A stretch of DNA of 64,000 nt from Montifringilla adamsi. Taxonomy: Eukaryota; Chordata; Aves; Passeriformes; Passeridae. This document shows, piece by piece, positions 1 through 12,458 of the stretch (position 1 is its first letter; each line of letters starts with the position of its first letter). The notes under the pieces are model-generated. The model was not told the origin of the DNA. It made no database searches and saw only the letters and a program-made list of their open reading frames with translations. The translations under genes and the position numbers were made by a program. The DNA is taken from positions 2,802,558-2,866,557 of the forward strand of contig JAGGNK010011003.1 in NCBI GenBank assembly GCA_017590115.1, in the 5' to 3' direction.

Positions 1-3000
1 ACCTTGGGCTGGCTCAGGGCCCAGATAAAGATGGGTCACTCAGAACTCACAAAAAAAAAGCAGAATGGCACTGAGTGGTAGTTGGTGGACAGGAAGGCCG
101 AAGGTGTGCCTGCCTCTTGCTAAGTATTCATTAAACTCTGATTTATAAATTGGCTCTGTACCTTGTCTAAATTGACTTTGGAAGCCTATGGGAAATACTG
201 CCCCACTTCCCTGTGTTTGTTTGCCACAGGGGAAATGAGAAACCACTGGGTCCCTGGGGCTAATTACTTTCTTCAAAACCCAGCACTGCTCTGTTTCTGA
301 CTCAGCGCAGCATTCAATTTTCTGCTGAGATTGTATCTATATCGCATTACAGGCTGAGTTGCAATAGCACCTGATGTTAATTGCAGTGCACAGGCTGCTC
401 CCTTCTCTCCTTTACACCAGTTATCAAGAAAAACCAGTAAGTCCACTTCTGCTGGTTTTAATTTAGCCTCTTCCACCCATACAGAGTGCCTGTCAGACAG
501 GAGAGGCAGGGGCTGTCATCCTCTTTCTGCCTGAAAATATCTAACAACAAGGTAGAGACTAGCTGGATGTCTGCATGTAGATGTCTACATTCCATCCCAA
601 ACAATCAGATACTTAATGGAGACAGAGAAGTTGGGATGCATTACAGCCACATGGTGTAAACAGATACAGACTGGTACCATCATATTTCCTGGACTGCCTC
701 AAAGCCAGGCAGCCTTCCTTGCCTTTTGCATCCACTGAAAGCAGACAAAAGGACAGAGATGAAGTAACAGAAAAAGGACATCCCTAGGCTGCTCTCAAAG
801 CTTGTCAGTTTCTTTCAGGGCCTATGCTTGCCTAAAACACCAAAGCAACCCTTAAACACACCAGAATCCAAACCACAGAAACAAGCAGGGGCATTCTGAC
901 TGGACAAGAGTATATGGCTCAGCAAATTATCCAGTGGGAACTAATCTGAGAACATCTGTTGGGTCATGAGTAAAATTTACCTTTTCCAGGAGCACAGTGA
1001 AAGAGATGAGGGGGTTTAACACCTTATCATTATTTTGTTTCCCTTCTAAATGTCCACCTCTGACAGTGGCATTCTAGCACTAACCATGTATCACATAAAT
1101 TTTTCTGAAAGTCATTTGCTAGCCTGTCATTTGCCAGCCTATTATTTCCCACTCCCCTTCTGCCAGCAGCAACCAGGATTTCTGTCATTTTCAAGTGTTA
1201 ACCAGCACTGGCAGCTGTCACTTGCTTGGCATCATATGTACATAGAAGAATGACAGGGATTTGTAACATGTGCCAGACTTTCAGTGCACATTGAGTGAAC
1301 AGCATTAAAAGAAAATGAATTAATTGGTCTACTGGAAAGCAATGCCTCTGGGACTAACACTGGGGGCTTTGGATGTTTTTGGGTGAGATCCTTCAAGCCC
1401 AGCCTGCCACCAAAACAACAGGAGGGCATCCATGGTAGATCAGGCAGCAGTGCTGTTCCCAGCAGTGGACAGTGGCTGCTGCTGCTCACAAATCTGCCTC
1501 CTACTTCTGCTGGTGTAAATAACCTATTCACCTTGACACGCAATTTGCTGAGTGTTTTCAGGTGAGTCTGAGTGCTGTTAACATCTCCTCTCTTCTGATT
1601 TCTTACCTTTAGTTAAAGGCCCTTTCCCTGTTTGGCAGCCCATTGTTTTCTACTCTTTCCCCATCAGCAGTAACAAAATTGCTCTGACTAGAATCCAGCT
1701 TGCAGCATGATGTTTCCATTCCATGGAGTTGCTCTAGGATTTGCCTTAATTCTCTTGGGACAAAGGAGGTAAAAAAAAAAAAAATAGGAGAGGAACAGAA
1801 CATTCTGTCAAATACACATTTGCTAATGCTCTTGAGCAAGAGAAATAGGTAGCAAAGAGATTAACTATCTGCTACAGCAAACAAACAGCAGCAAAGGTGA
1901 CCTGGACGCTCTTTGGATGGTATTTCTGCATTAAGCCTGATACTCTGATATATTAATTGGTCTCTCCAACAAGAGCCATGACTTCTATATACAAAATTGG
2001 AGGTCAAAATAATATAATTGATCTCCCACCTGGTATAATAAAAACAGGTTTGCTATTAGTTTGACTTCCCTACCCTTTTTTTTCTCTCTCCCATGAGGAA
2101 CAAGTGATTTTTGCAGGTACACAGTTACTCAGTTTGTCAGTAAAATTATAATCCTTTTGCCTGTAGGACTAGCAGAGCTTGCTGAGAATTCCTGGGTTTG
2201 ATTTTATATGAAAATTTAATGCCACTTCTAGGTCAGTTTTATGTCTGAAGATTGAACATGGTAAATGAGCAATTGGTTCCTCTCTTCTGAGGCTGAGCTA
2301 CATGAAGGGTCTGATTGCAGCCTGGAATACCTTAACCAGCAGGAAGTATTTTTCCTTCTAGGAACAGATGAAAATGACACTGCAGCCTGAGTCAAACTCC
2401 AGGGTAAAAAAATGAAAAATACCATTGAGAAAGGGTGGAGAATGGCAGAAATTGCTTAAGAGCTGAAAAATATTTTGCAATAATCTAATTAAAGACTTTT
2501 TTTCTGTTGTATTCCTGCATGAGACACACAGCAAGAGCTTCTAAAGCAGCTGGTTCAACCTAGGGCAGAAAATTAAAGCTAAACAAATTGAAATTACAAG
2601 TAAAATGTTTTTCAGAGCTAGAAAAGATCAATTGATGCAATAAGCTATCGAGGGAAGCAGTAGACATGCACAGGTCTCTGGAATCGTGTGTTAGTCAAAC
2701 AGGAAGAGAGAACAAGGATGGAAGATGCTTGTGCTCTATGAGAGCTCAGCCCATGAGAGTACTGGTCCATTGCAGCCATAAGGATGAGAACCTATCTAAA
2801 CAATCCTTTCTTAAAGACAGCAGGGACAGAGTTAGATCACATCCACTCCACACCAAGCCAAGTTACCATCTCTTGCAAAGCCAAGAAAATCTCCTTCTCA
2901 AGAGTTACGGTGAGAGAGGACATGATAACCTCAAGCCAATTCCTTCAAACAGACCATATTCCCTTGGCTCTCATTTTCACACTCGCCAAGAGGCTGACAG

Positions 3001-5229
3001 CCTTCCCATGCACAGGGGGGAAATGCTTCCAACCTCCCACAGCTGTTTTTTTAATCAAAAATCCAAGTGCACCAGGAGACTTGCTTAAGTGATCAGGTTA
3101 CAAGGAGGCAATAAAATGGGAGAACTTACTGATCAAAGATAAAGTGATCATCCAAAGATACTAGAATATAGGTTCATTTACATTGCAAGTATCAGGGTGA
3201 TGTCTTCACTGAGAGTTCCAGAGATCAGATTTCACAGTTGAAGGACAGAGATGAAAATTAGTATATTTATACAAGTAGACTTTTGTCACTATTTTGTCTC
3301 TGGGCAAGTTGGATAGGACAAACATGTTTGATAAAAGTGTCTTGCTGCAACTTTTGCACAGCTTCTCAAGCCATCCACTCACCTAAAGAGAAACACTGCC
3401 ACCAAATCTAGTCCAGGAACCACAGTCAGGCCATACCCTTTACTTTCCCTGGATCATACCAAAAATAAAAACTAGAGAGCCAGTTCTCAGATACAGGAGC
3501 ACATAGTCTTAACATAATATTGGTCTTGGGAACTTTGTGCACACATTTTCCTCAACAGAAGAGAACACCAGGGCTAGTCTGTCCCTCAGTTTTAAAGCAT
3601 ACTGGACAATACAGAGTCAGGATCTCTCCTCAGAATTAATTTCCCTTGAGAATTTCAAAAGGGCAGAAACATGTAGACACTGTGGACCAGTGTGGTTTGT
3701 ACCATTATAAATTTTGTAGCTAAAACAACAATCTGTGTACTGGTAGCTCTGCAAAGGAAGCAGGATCTAGAATTCTGATGTGCTTTTATTACATGTATCA
3801 CTCCCAGAATTGCCAAGCTGGACAGCTGGCAAAGCCAAATGTCACATCAATATTCTCAGAAAACAGATGCAATTTTAGATTGCCTCTACTTGCCACACCA
3901 AATGGATCTTCATTAAGACAATCATTATCTCTGTTACTCTTCTCCAAAATGGAATTTGATTCCATTTGCAATTCTGTATAAACCCCCCAGCACTGTCTAA
4001 CTTTTCTCACCCCTTCACAGATACAGGTGCAACACACCCAGCTGGAAAGAAAGGGTTTATTATATGTTTGTTATCTCAGCCACTGCTACAAACTCCTGAT
4101 TGGAGACTACACAGAAAGGATGAGTTGGGAAGGGAGGTTCTGTTAAATGGACTGTCCACAATCACAGTGTCTCCTCAAAAACCCCAAGTGTCACCTTCTT
4201 CTGTGGTAGGTTGACAGAAGTCATGGATGTCATGGATGTCATCTCCTCTAAAGCTTAAGCCAGAACAGCTGCTTCTCTCTTTGTTCTGCACAGAGTGCAC
4301 CTGGGTAGCAACACACACATTACATAATAGTAAGTCAGAAACTGAAAGGAGCCAGATTGCTAAACCCTTCTATGTGGATGAGATTTTTTATTTCCATCAC
4401 CTGATAATTTAATTGCTCAATTAACTCTGCCTGAATGCCTTGGCTGTGGAAGAGGAATGTTCCCTTGCAGGTCATGGTAACCCAGACAGGAGGCAAGTAA
4501 GCAATGCAAAGGTAAATGATTCCTCTACAGCAAACCAAATGCATCATCCAATTGTATTTTCTTTCCTGCTCTGCTCCTTCTTCCTTGTGTTTTAGGGACA
4601 GAACAGGCACCAGACAAATAAAAGACCATAAAACTCTGGTAAAGCCAGTATCATAGGCCTTGCCAGTATCATAGGCCTTGCCAACATGGTTTAAATCCAA
4701 AACTTTCTTAGCCAATTCAAACCTAGCTTGGACATTTTGCATTTCTGAAACTCCATAATATGCCTAATTTAGGCAGCAGGGTAATCTCCTCCTTGAGGAG
4801 GACTTTGAAGCATCTGCTGCATCACTGAACATTATACTCTTGTTTTTCTTTACCCAAGAAGCCAGTGGAAAGGATGCCACTAAAGTGGCACTTATTGACC
4901 ATCCTGGGGCAGAGTGGGACTGATTGAGGGCCTGTGGATGTAATTCCTGTCCATCAGCAGACCACATCTCAGAGGGCTTTGGTTCCAAGGAACATGCCTG
5001 GAACCATTATTGCAGCAAACTACACATGATTTAATCATTCCTTCTTTCATAAATACAGCAGTCAAGTTCATAAACCTGTGTCTCTGCTGTTCATGTCAAA
5101 ACCTGAGTGCCCCTGTACAATTTATGGAATCATGTTAGATTATTTATTTATATTATTTCTCATTTATATGTTAGTGGGTAAAAAAATTCTATTAAAAATA
5201 ATCTTAAATTGCTTAGGGACATAGGAGAG
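1..5229. other. Non-coding desert, no gene seen
   Basis: AT-rich sequence with only short, unconvincing open frames (longest about 140 codons near 2,666-3,088, with no recognisable motif). It contains a tandem duplication of an 18-bp unit (GCCAGTATCATAGGCCTT) at 4644-4679. No RNA gene was recognised. Confidence 0.6.
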
Positions 5230-5380
5230 TCTGTATTCCTGGAGACTTTTAAGACTGTCTGCCAGGATGCTTCAGAGCATGTTAATATTATTACATCCTG
5301 CCTTGGGCCAAGGAGATAACATAGAGGAACTCTGTGACCTTGTAAGATGTTTCCTAGCTATTCCTGGAAAAAAGAATGAC
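5230..5380 (+). mobile_element. CR1 LINE 3' fragment, old
   Basis: The text from 'ctggagacttttaagactg' onward, through the Leu/Gly-style linker to 'gaactctgtgaccttgtaag', follows the order of the conserved 3' end of avian CR1 elements in sense orientation. It is diverged and lacks the terminal octamer repeats. Recognition is from memory of CR1 consensus wording, so confidence is moderate. Confidence 0.5.
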
Positions 5381-7751
5381 AATGGGCTGGAAAAGCAGCA
5401 AACTAAAACCTAGTAAAAGAGACACTTCTGTTCTGTCTTCTCTGGAAGAAAAAAACCCCAAAAACGCAAAGAGGGTGGAAAAGTTTACATTGAACAAAGT
5501 AATGACAGAGGGAAGAGCTTACAATTGAAATCAGTGAGTACTAAAGGGAAAAATCTCCTCTGCTACATGATCCCTTAAGGTCTTCTCATGATCATCATCT
5601 TTAAATCCCTACCCATATTATAATTTTAAACAGCTCCTTCAACCTCCATTTGTGAACTTCCCCCTGGTAGTGCTCCTTTCCATCCTCATGAGAGCTCACA
5701 TTAAGTCATTCCACAATGAGCCTTTCCTAAATTCCTCCCTGAAGCCACTCTCAAACATGTAGGGGTGAAACAGAATTTACTTGGCAGATTACTGACCCCC
5801 TTCTGCTCATATTTAGGATGCAGTGTCTCCTGAATTCTTGGTCATTAGAAATCATCAGCCTGTTGATTCTACAAGTACTCACCATGCTAGAAAATCCTGT
5901 TTCTGCCTCATGCCATGCAAAGCCTGACTGGATGTTACTTTGACCTGAAAAACAAGAAACTAAGTAGGTTTGTAGCCAAACCTCGAGCTGCTGACTATAT
6001 CTGTGTCAGGAAAAGGTGCATCTTTAGCAATGACATTATATTTAGAATATGCCTTTTCTTAGACAGATCCTTTAAATCAGGGCAGTTCAAAAGAGGTGAA
6101 TTTAATTAGAAAACATTTATCCCAAATGTCATAATGACAATCTTGGAAATTCAAGATTAATGAAAGCCAGAAAGAAGCTAAAAATAGCAGCAACTATACG
6201 TAACCAGCTTGGGAAACAGATAACAGAAGTAAGAGGCAGTGGGGAACTGGAAAAGAAACCCAAACCAAAACAACCTACTTTCCAGCAGACAAAGACAATC
6301 AAAAGTGTATATTAGTATAAAAACAAATGCATCTATCTATGAAAATGTCTGTAATAATCAGATTGTCCATTATGACATTCATAGGGTAAAATCTCCCAAC
6401 AGTAATACAGAAAAGGTAGGTATTTCTCAGAGTTATTGCTTTTTTGGAATGCCAGATATGATGCATATCATGTCATAGCTTAAAACAAACTCAGAGTGAC
6501 ATTTAAAAAGTAGTACTAGAAGTGGGATATTACTGAATCAGCATCCTGGAGCTCTACAAGACATCTGAAGATCTCATTGCCAAGGCTCATTATCTGCAAG
6601 TCATTGAAAAATAAGGAAGCTTCATAGGTCAGAGAGAAAAACTAATCTTTAAAAGCACAAACAGGACAATCCAGGACTAAGACCTCTCTTAAGTATTTGG
6701 AGACAATAGCCAAGAAATAGCTAAAAATAACTCTAAGTCTACACATGAAAAATTTATTTAAAAACAGGAATAAGTTTAAGTGTCACTAAGAAATTGAGAG
6801 GATTTGCAAGGAGAGACAAAAAGACCAAAAAAATGTTACTTGTGGCCTCTGACTAGAACTGCTCTGGTAGTAAACAAAATATTATGGCATCAGTAGTGAC
6901 AGAACTTCAACTAAAAGCAATTTTACTTTCAAAATGTTTGGATTAAGGAAATGCAATTGTAGCTTAATCTGTTTGGGATACCATCAGAAAACTGCCTTTA
7001 AGATGATAAATTTGCCTTTTTACTCCACCTAACTTACGGAAAAAATCTGCAGAACATTTCAGTATGAAGATAGAACATTCTGGAAGAACTTGATGATTGT
7101 TACTTTACATATGAAAAGTGTTTCTATTCCATTCTTTGAGATTTTATCATGCAAATCATACAGAAATGGGTGACTGAACATTCCAAAAGACTTAACTTTT
7201 ACTCTGTTTGCTTAAGCAAATACTCTGATACCTGTCACCAGTTCAAATTTAATCTTGTCCCAAGGCTAGAAAACAGGTCACAGTAAGTTATGTTTGCCTT
7301 TTTGTTGTGAAACTTCAATGCATTTTCATACCAAGGACACATGAAATAATTTCTAGGCCAGCTGACTTCACTGGTACCTCTTGACTGCTACAGGATTCTA
7401 AAATATTTGCCTTTTTTTGAAGAATGCAAGCACTGAAGGATAATTTGGTCCTTTAATTGTTACATAACCTAGGGACAATTTCTCTAAATGAGCCTGAAAG
7501 TAGTGCCAAGTTTTAATTTCACTATTACATGCAAACCTGAACCAGAGCTTCACAGAAAGCCCCACAGTTCTAGTGTGTGAGATCTACAAGCACTGTAGGT
7601 TTTATTTTGCATTGGAAGCTCATCAGCTTCCAAGCACATTTCCACGTTTATAAAGCAGTTGTGCAGACCCAACACAAATGAATAGGCAGAAAGCCACGGG
7701 AAACCAAAGCACTACCAATTACCTGCAACTGAATACTGTTTCTCAGAGAGA
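5381..7751. other. Non-coding desert, no gene seen
   Basis: AT-rich sequence without convincing open frames, repeats or RNA genes. Confidence 0.55.
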
Positions 7752-8530
7752 CAATCACAGAAACAATTGGAAAAGACCTGGAGATCAAGTCCAACCCATG
7801 GCCCAGCACCTCCTTGGCACCCAGGCCATGGCACTGAGTGCCACATCCAGTCTTTCCTAAACACCTCCAGGGACGGTGACTCCACTTCCCTGGGCAGCTC
7901 ATTGCAACACCTGACCACCCTTTGTGAAGAACTTCCTCCTAAACCTCTCCTGGAACAGCTTAAGGCTGTGTCCTCTTCTTCCTGATCCCCCCTGGCTGCA
8001 CCCTCCTCGCAGGGAGCTGTGGGGAGGGATGAGGGCTGCCCTGAACCTCCTCCAGGCTCAACAACCCCAGCTCTGTGGGGAGCGATGAGGGCTGCCCTGA
8101 GCCTCCTCCTCTCCAGGATAAACAACCCCAGCTCTGTGGGGAGCAATGAGGGCTGCCCTGAGCCTCCTCCAGGCTCAACAACCCCAGTTCTGTGGGGAGT
8201 GATGAGGGCTGTGCTGAGCCTCCTCCAGGCTCAACAACCCCAGCTCTGTGGGGAGCGATGAGGGCTGCCCTGAGCCTCCTCCTCTCCAGGGTAAACAACC
8301 CCAGCTCTGTGGGGAGCGATGAGGGCTGTGCTGAGCCTCCTCCTCTCCAGGCTCAACAACCCCAGCTCTGTGGGGAGTGATGAGGACTGTGCTGAGCCTC
8401 CTCCTCTCCAGGCTCAACAACCCCAGCTCCCTCAGCCGCTCCCCACAGGACTTGTGTCCCAGACCCCTCACCAGCCTTGTTGCCCTTCTCTGGACACGCT
8501 CCAGGCCCTCAACATCCACCCTGGATTGTG
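7752..8530 (-). mobile_element. CR1 LINE 3' portion with expanded internal repeat
   Basis: The plus strand shows the reverse complement of a CR1 3' end. Near 7,752 it begins with the tail (aatcacagaaacaattgg), then the 3' UTR, then the end of the reverse transcriptase frame. Read on the minus strand, the coding part contains [19 protein letters not shown] and [16 protein letters not shown], which are hallmark C-terminal CR1 reverse transcriptase residues. The element is 5'-truncated, as is usual for CR1. Its middle has been enlarged by a tandem array (8028-8429) absent from ordinary CR1 copies. It is not capable of moving. Confidence 0.9.
8028..8429. repeat. 56/61-bp minisatellite nested in the CR1 element
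   Basis: Seven units each begin GATGAGGGCTG or a close variant, at 8028, 8084, 8145, 8201, 8257, 8318 and 8379. Spacings are 56, 61, 56, 56, 61 and 61 bases, and the last unit is partial. The 61-bp form carries an extra CTCCT-like block in the pyrimidine-rich part. Each unit covers the CR1 stretch ending AACAACCCCAGCTCTGTGG. The very high similarity between units suggests recent expansion and likely length polymorphism. Confidence 0.92.
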
Positions 8531-8890
8531 AGCCCAGACCCGGACCCGGCACTCGAGGCGCGGCCTCCGCAGTGCAGGGGACCCCGCTGGTCCTGCTGGT
8601 CCCCCACTGCTGACCCCGAGGCTGCTGGAGGCAGGCCCCGCTGCCGGAGCCGAGTGCCGCCGGGAGCGTTCGTTCCCTGCAGGCTGCAGCGGCCCCCGCT
8701 GCCCCGCTGGGCCGGGGTGACTCAGGCAGCGGCGGCGCTGCCGGCCCGGCCCTCCCGGTTCCGCGGCTTTGTGACTCAGGCTCGCACCCCGGGCCACCCC
8801 CGGAACCCTGGGACGTGCTGCTCCACAGAGCCCTCCTTGCTTTCAAAGCGATCTCCTGCCCGGAGCGCCGCGGGAAAATCTCCCTTTCAG
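8531..8890. promoter_or_regulatory. Small CpG-rich block with two AP-1 sites
   Basis: About 360 bp of GC- and CpG-rich sequence in an otherwise AT-rich desert, directly beside the CR1 element. It contains two perfect AP-1/TRE sites, TGACTCA at 8718-8724 and 8772-8778, 54 bp apart. It could be a distal enhancer or the promoter of an unannotated non-coding RNA. The open frames across it follow from base composition. Confidence 0.45.
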
Positions 8891-11800
8891 CACTAACAAC
8901 CAAGAATTACTTAACAAAGCAGAGCGAGGAAGCGCTTTAACAATGTCTTCTGCTCTGGATCCGGAAAAGCGGAGGGCATCTGCTGACTAACAGCGGGGAT
9001 GCGGTGGGAAAGCAGCTGTCCTCTCTGCGAGGGAGGAGAGAGCTCCTCGGAGATGCTCTGGGCACTACAGGAAAAGCTGTCATCTTCAACAGCAGCGCCT
9101 TGCCTGTCAGGGATCTAACACCCACCGCTTCCACAGCTCCTTTCCCCCCTGGCTAAAATGCATGTTTAATATATTGTGCCTGGAATGCTAAAGAGGAATT
9201 AAACTGCAGCTACAGCTCTGCATTTGGTTAAAAGTGTTAAATACCAATGGAAATAATTATAGTATTCGTGTAACCTTGAGAAGGAAGACCCCAAATACCT
9301 ATTCATTTGTAATAAAGTAACCTTCTGTGAAATGTGAATGGAAATGGGCCTGATGTGCCCTTTCCCGGGATCCACACACTGTCTAGAGAGCAGAATGCAG
9401 GTCTTGTAAAACACCCCCAGGATTCACACACGCTCACGGGCACCTCAGCCCTTTGCTAGCAGAGGAGAGTAGAAGTGCAGCCTCCCAGAAAAAGGCACCA
9501 ATGTGGACAGGATGGGAGACAGCCACTCCAACACTGCCTGAATTTCCTGAAGAAACTTTGGGAGAGTGAAGCATTTCCTCTTGGGGAGAGAGGGCACAGG
9601 GCTATCTGTTTCTACTTCTTATAAACAGGTTTCTTTGATTCTTCAGGAAAATACAGCAAGTGAAATACTTACACTGCGAAGAATCATGGATCTCTCCAGG
9701 CTCTGGAGTCAAAGGCATGCAAATGCTAAGGAGCAAAACCTCCCAACACTACCAACAACTGCAAAAAATATTAATTTTATTTCAATTGTCTTCTGTAAGG
9801 GCAGACATGACCAGCCAAGACTACTCCATCTTATCTACCTGCTTATGATCAAAATTTTTTGTCAGCTGCTATTCAAGTGCCCCACAAGTCTTCAAACACC
9901 ATACACCCTTCACCTCATGCCTCAATTACATGCATCCTCACCACAAAACAGAGTGACTCAAAGCCTGCCCACACAGATCGTGGCCTAGACAGCTGCTGAT
10001 CAGGATGTGGAGGATTCAGCCACATCCTGAAAATGGAAGAGGCCACAAAGTAGGACAGACAGGATGGCACTGACAGGCGTGTGAGTCAGAACACAAGGGA
10101 GAAATGAAGATACTGTTGACAGCATGATGAGCCTGGAGGCAAGAGGGAGCCTAATTTCTAGACACATAAGAATGGTGAATCAAGATAAAACCCTTCTGCA
10201 GCAGATGCTGTAACACTCTCTCAGGACATATTTCTGAGCACAAAGTCTCACTGGGATGTATTTATACCCCTGTCAGGACCTGTGTGAACTGCTCTTTAAG
10301 ACAGGCGAGAAGGCTTCAGAGAATCTTTTGTGATTATTAGTTATGTTAGAACAGACTGGACCTTTGTCTCTCTGTTAACTTTTTGAGTCAACTCCATGGG
10401 TCACCAGCCAGAAAATCCAACATGAAATGCAGTCTGGTGTTTTGTTAATAATATACTCTGTGTTTGTTCATGTTCTTTAATCACATGGTTTTTGCTCTGT
10501 GGAACATCCTGTCTCTCTGGCCTAAGCCAGTTCAGAAGTAAAGATGCTTTGGACTGAATCCAGACACCACATACATTTTTGTCTTGCTCTGGAAACCCTA
10601 TGTCAATTTAAAACCATTCAGCAGAGTTGGTATTACTGTATTTGCCTGAAGAATAAAAGGAACATGTTTGTAAGACAGAGAAACAGATAGCCCTGTGGCC
10701 TCCCTCCTCCAAGAGGAAACCCTTCCTCTCCAAAACCAAAAGGCTAACATACCAATAAATTTAATAAATTTAGCTGCTCATAACAAGCTGTCTATTGCTA
10801 CTGCTATGTTTCTAATATATCAGCAAATGTGGTAACTGTTTATTTTTTTGCTGTTTATTTTCATACTAAGGTCACAGCATTAATTTTTCATACTAAAGAG
10901 CTTTGTTGACTTAATCTCTAAAACTTGTATTGTGTTTCTACTTTCGAGTATTAGTTAAACCACCAAATATGGCTCCAAATCACTGCCACTGTTGGGAGCA
11001 GAACATATTCTGCATAAATATAATATGTACCACTCAACTGCTAACACCTCAGTTCCGTGGATAACTGACAGAGCCTCTGGGTTCTGCCACTGCTGCCTCC
11101 TGAGCTTTGCAAACTGGACAATATGCACAATACTCACTGGAGAATAATCCCAGTGCAGCAAATCCTCCTCCAAGACCCATCTGACTCATGCTTTCACAAG
11201 TTGGATAACAGGTTTTTACTCAGCCACGTTGATTTCCACCATGTCACTCAGAGTTTAGAGAACACCTCAGTGCTTCACCTTCTGCCCTATTTGCAATGTC
11301 CAATGGATAAACTACTGAAACTGTGTCAGCACACTCAGGGGGACAGGATCCACAGAAGACATAATGAAACCAACCAGCACAAGAACAAAAAAAAAAAGCC
11401 CCTCAAGTTTTCCTGATCCCAAAAATACAAATAAACTGTGTAACTCAAAAGGTATACTAATGTGGAGTTATATTTGGTAATAAGAACCAGCAAATAAATG
11501 TATTACTGAAATGCCATTTCAAACCAAGTGCACATATTATTTGCAACAAAGAAATATTGTAACATAAGGGAACCAGAACTGACCATCAGGAATTTGAAAT
11601 AAATGGACACGGACATTTTAGTCTGAAGAGACCTATTCTGAAACTAAGCAGATAAATTAACCAATAATTAGCAAAATCACTGCAAAACAACTTTTCCATT
11701 CCAAGAATGTTTAGCCATGTTTCCCACAGAGTGATTGATTCCTGCCTTACAGGCAATATTCAAGTTATTCTTCACTGTGGAACAGGTACAAGTGTGCCCT

Positions 11801-12396
11801 TACTGTTAACTCTCGTGTTGGATATTAGCCATAAAATGGCATAGCTACTTATTGTTAGACATCCACTATTAAATGGGATTTGTGGGTTTAATCATAAAAT
11901 AGATTAAATCTGCACCTTCAATGAAGTGTGAGCATATAATCCTAATAAGAGACTGCTTGTACTACACAAAAATAATGAAATAATTGATTACTGGGTTTCT
12001 GAGAAACAATTTTTGTTTTTCTGTCTGGGAGACAATATTTCTTACATATATTTTAAAAAGCTAATGCTAATTAGCACACACTGCATAGCCAGTAAGAATG
12101 CTGGTGAAATGCTGGGGCAAGAATGAGAAGGGATCTGCTGACTGCAGTGTCACTTTGTTGCCATCAATTTCATATGGAAATAACACAGATATATAAAATA
12201 TATCCTAAAATTTTGCACTTGAGATGAACATGAATCAAACAATATTATTTGGAGCCAAATGACCATGAATGAATGTCATTCAAAGTGACACAACTGGATG
12301 TGACCCTGAGGCAAACTCTTGTTACTTCTATGTGTGTGTTTGCAAACAGAACTCATGAAGCTCATTAACCACAAGTTATTTCTAATTTTATCTTTC
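8891..12396. other. Non-coding desert, no gene seen
   Basis: AT-rich and without a recognised repeat or RNA gene. The longest open frame, about 140 codons (9566-9988, + strand), has no recognisable domain and no coding-like composition. Confidence 0.55.
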
Positions 12397-12415
12397 TTTT
12401 TTTTTTTTTTTTTTT

Positions 12416-12455
<40 letters not shown>
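12397..12455. repeat. 59-nt poly-T tract
   Basis: Twenty T, one A at 12417, then thirty-eight T. It is far longer than other homopolymers in the window, which reach 15-16 nt (T at 15149-15164, 22591-22605 and 41447-41462; A at 30459-30474). No AATAAA was found just upstream on the minus strand, so it does not clearly mark a retrocopy tail. Confidence 0.95.

Positions 12456-12458
<3 letters not shown>

Noticed and set aside
8175..8903. 242-codon minus-strand open frame
   Set aside because: Its first part is CpG-rich noise and its second part is the end of the CR1 reverse transcriptase plus minisatellite. It is not a host gene.
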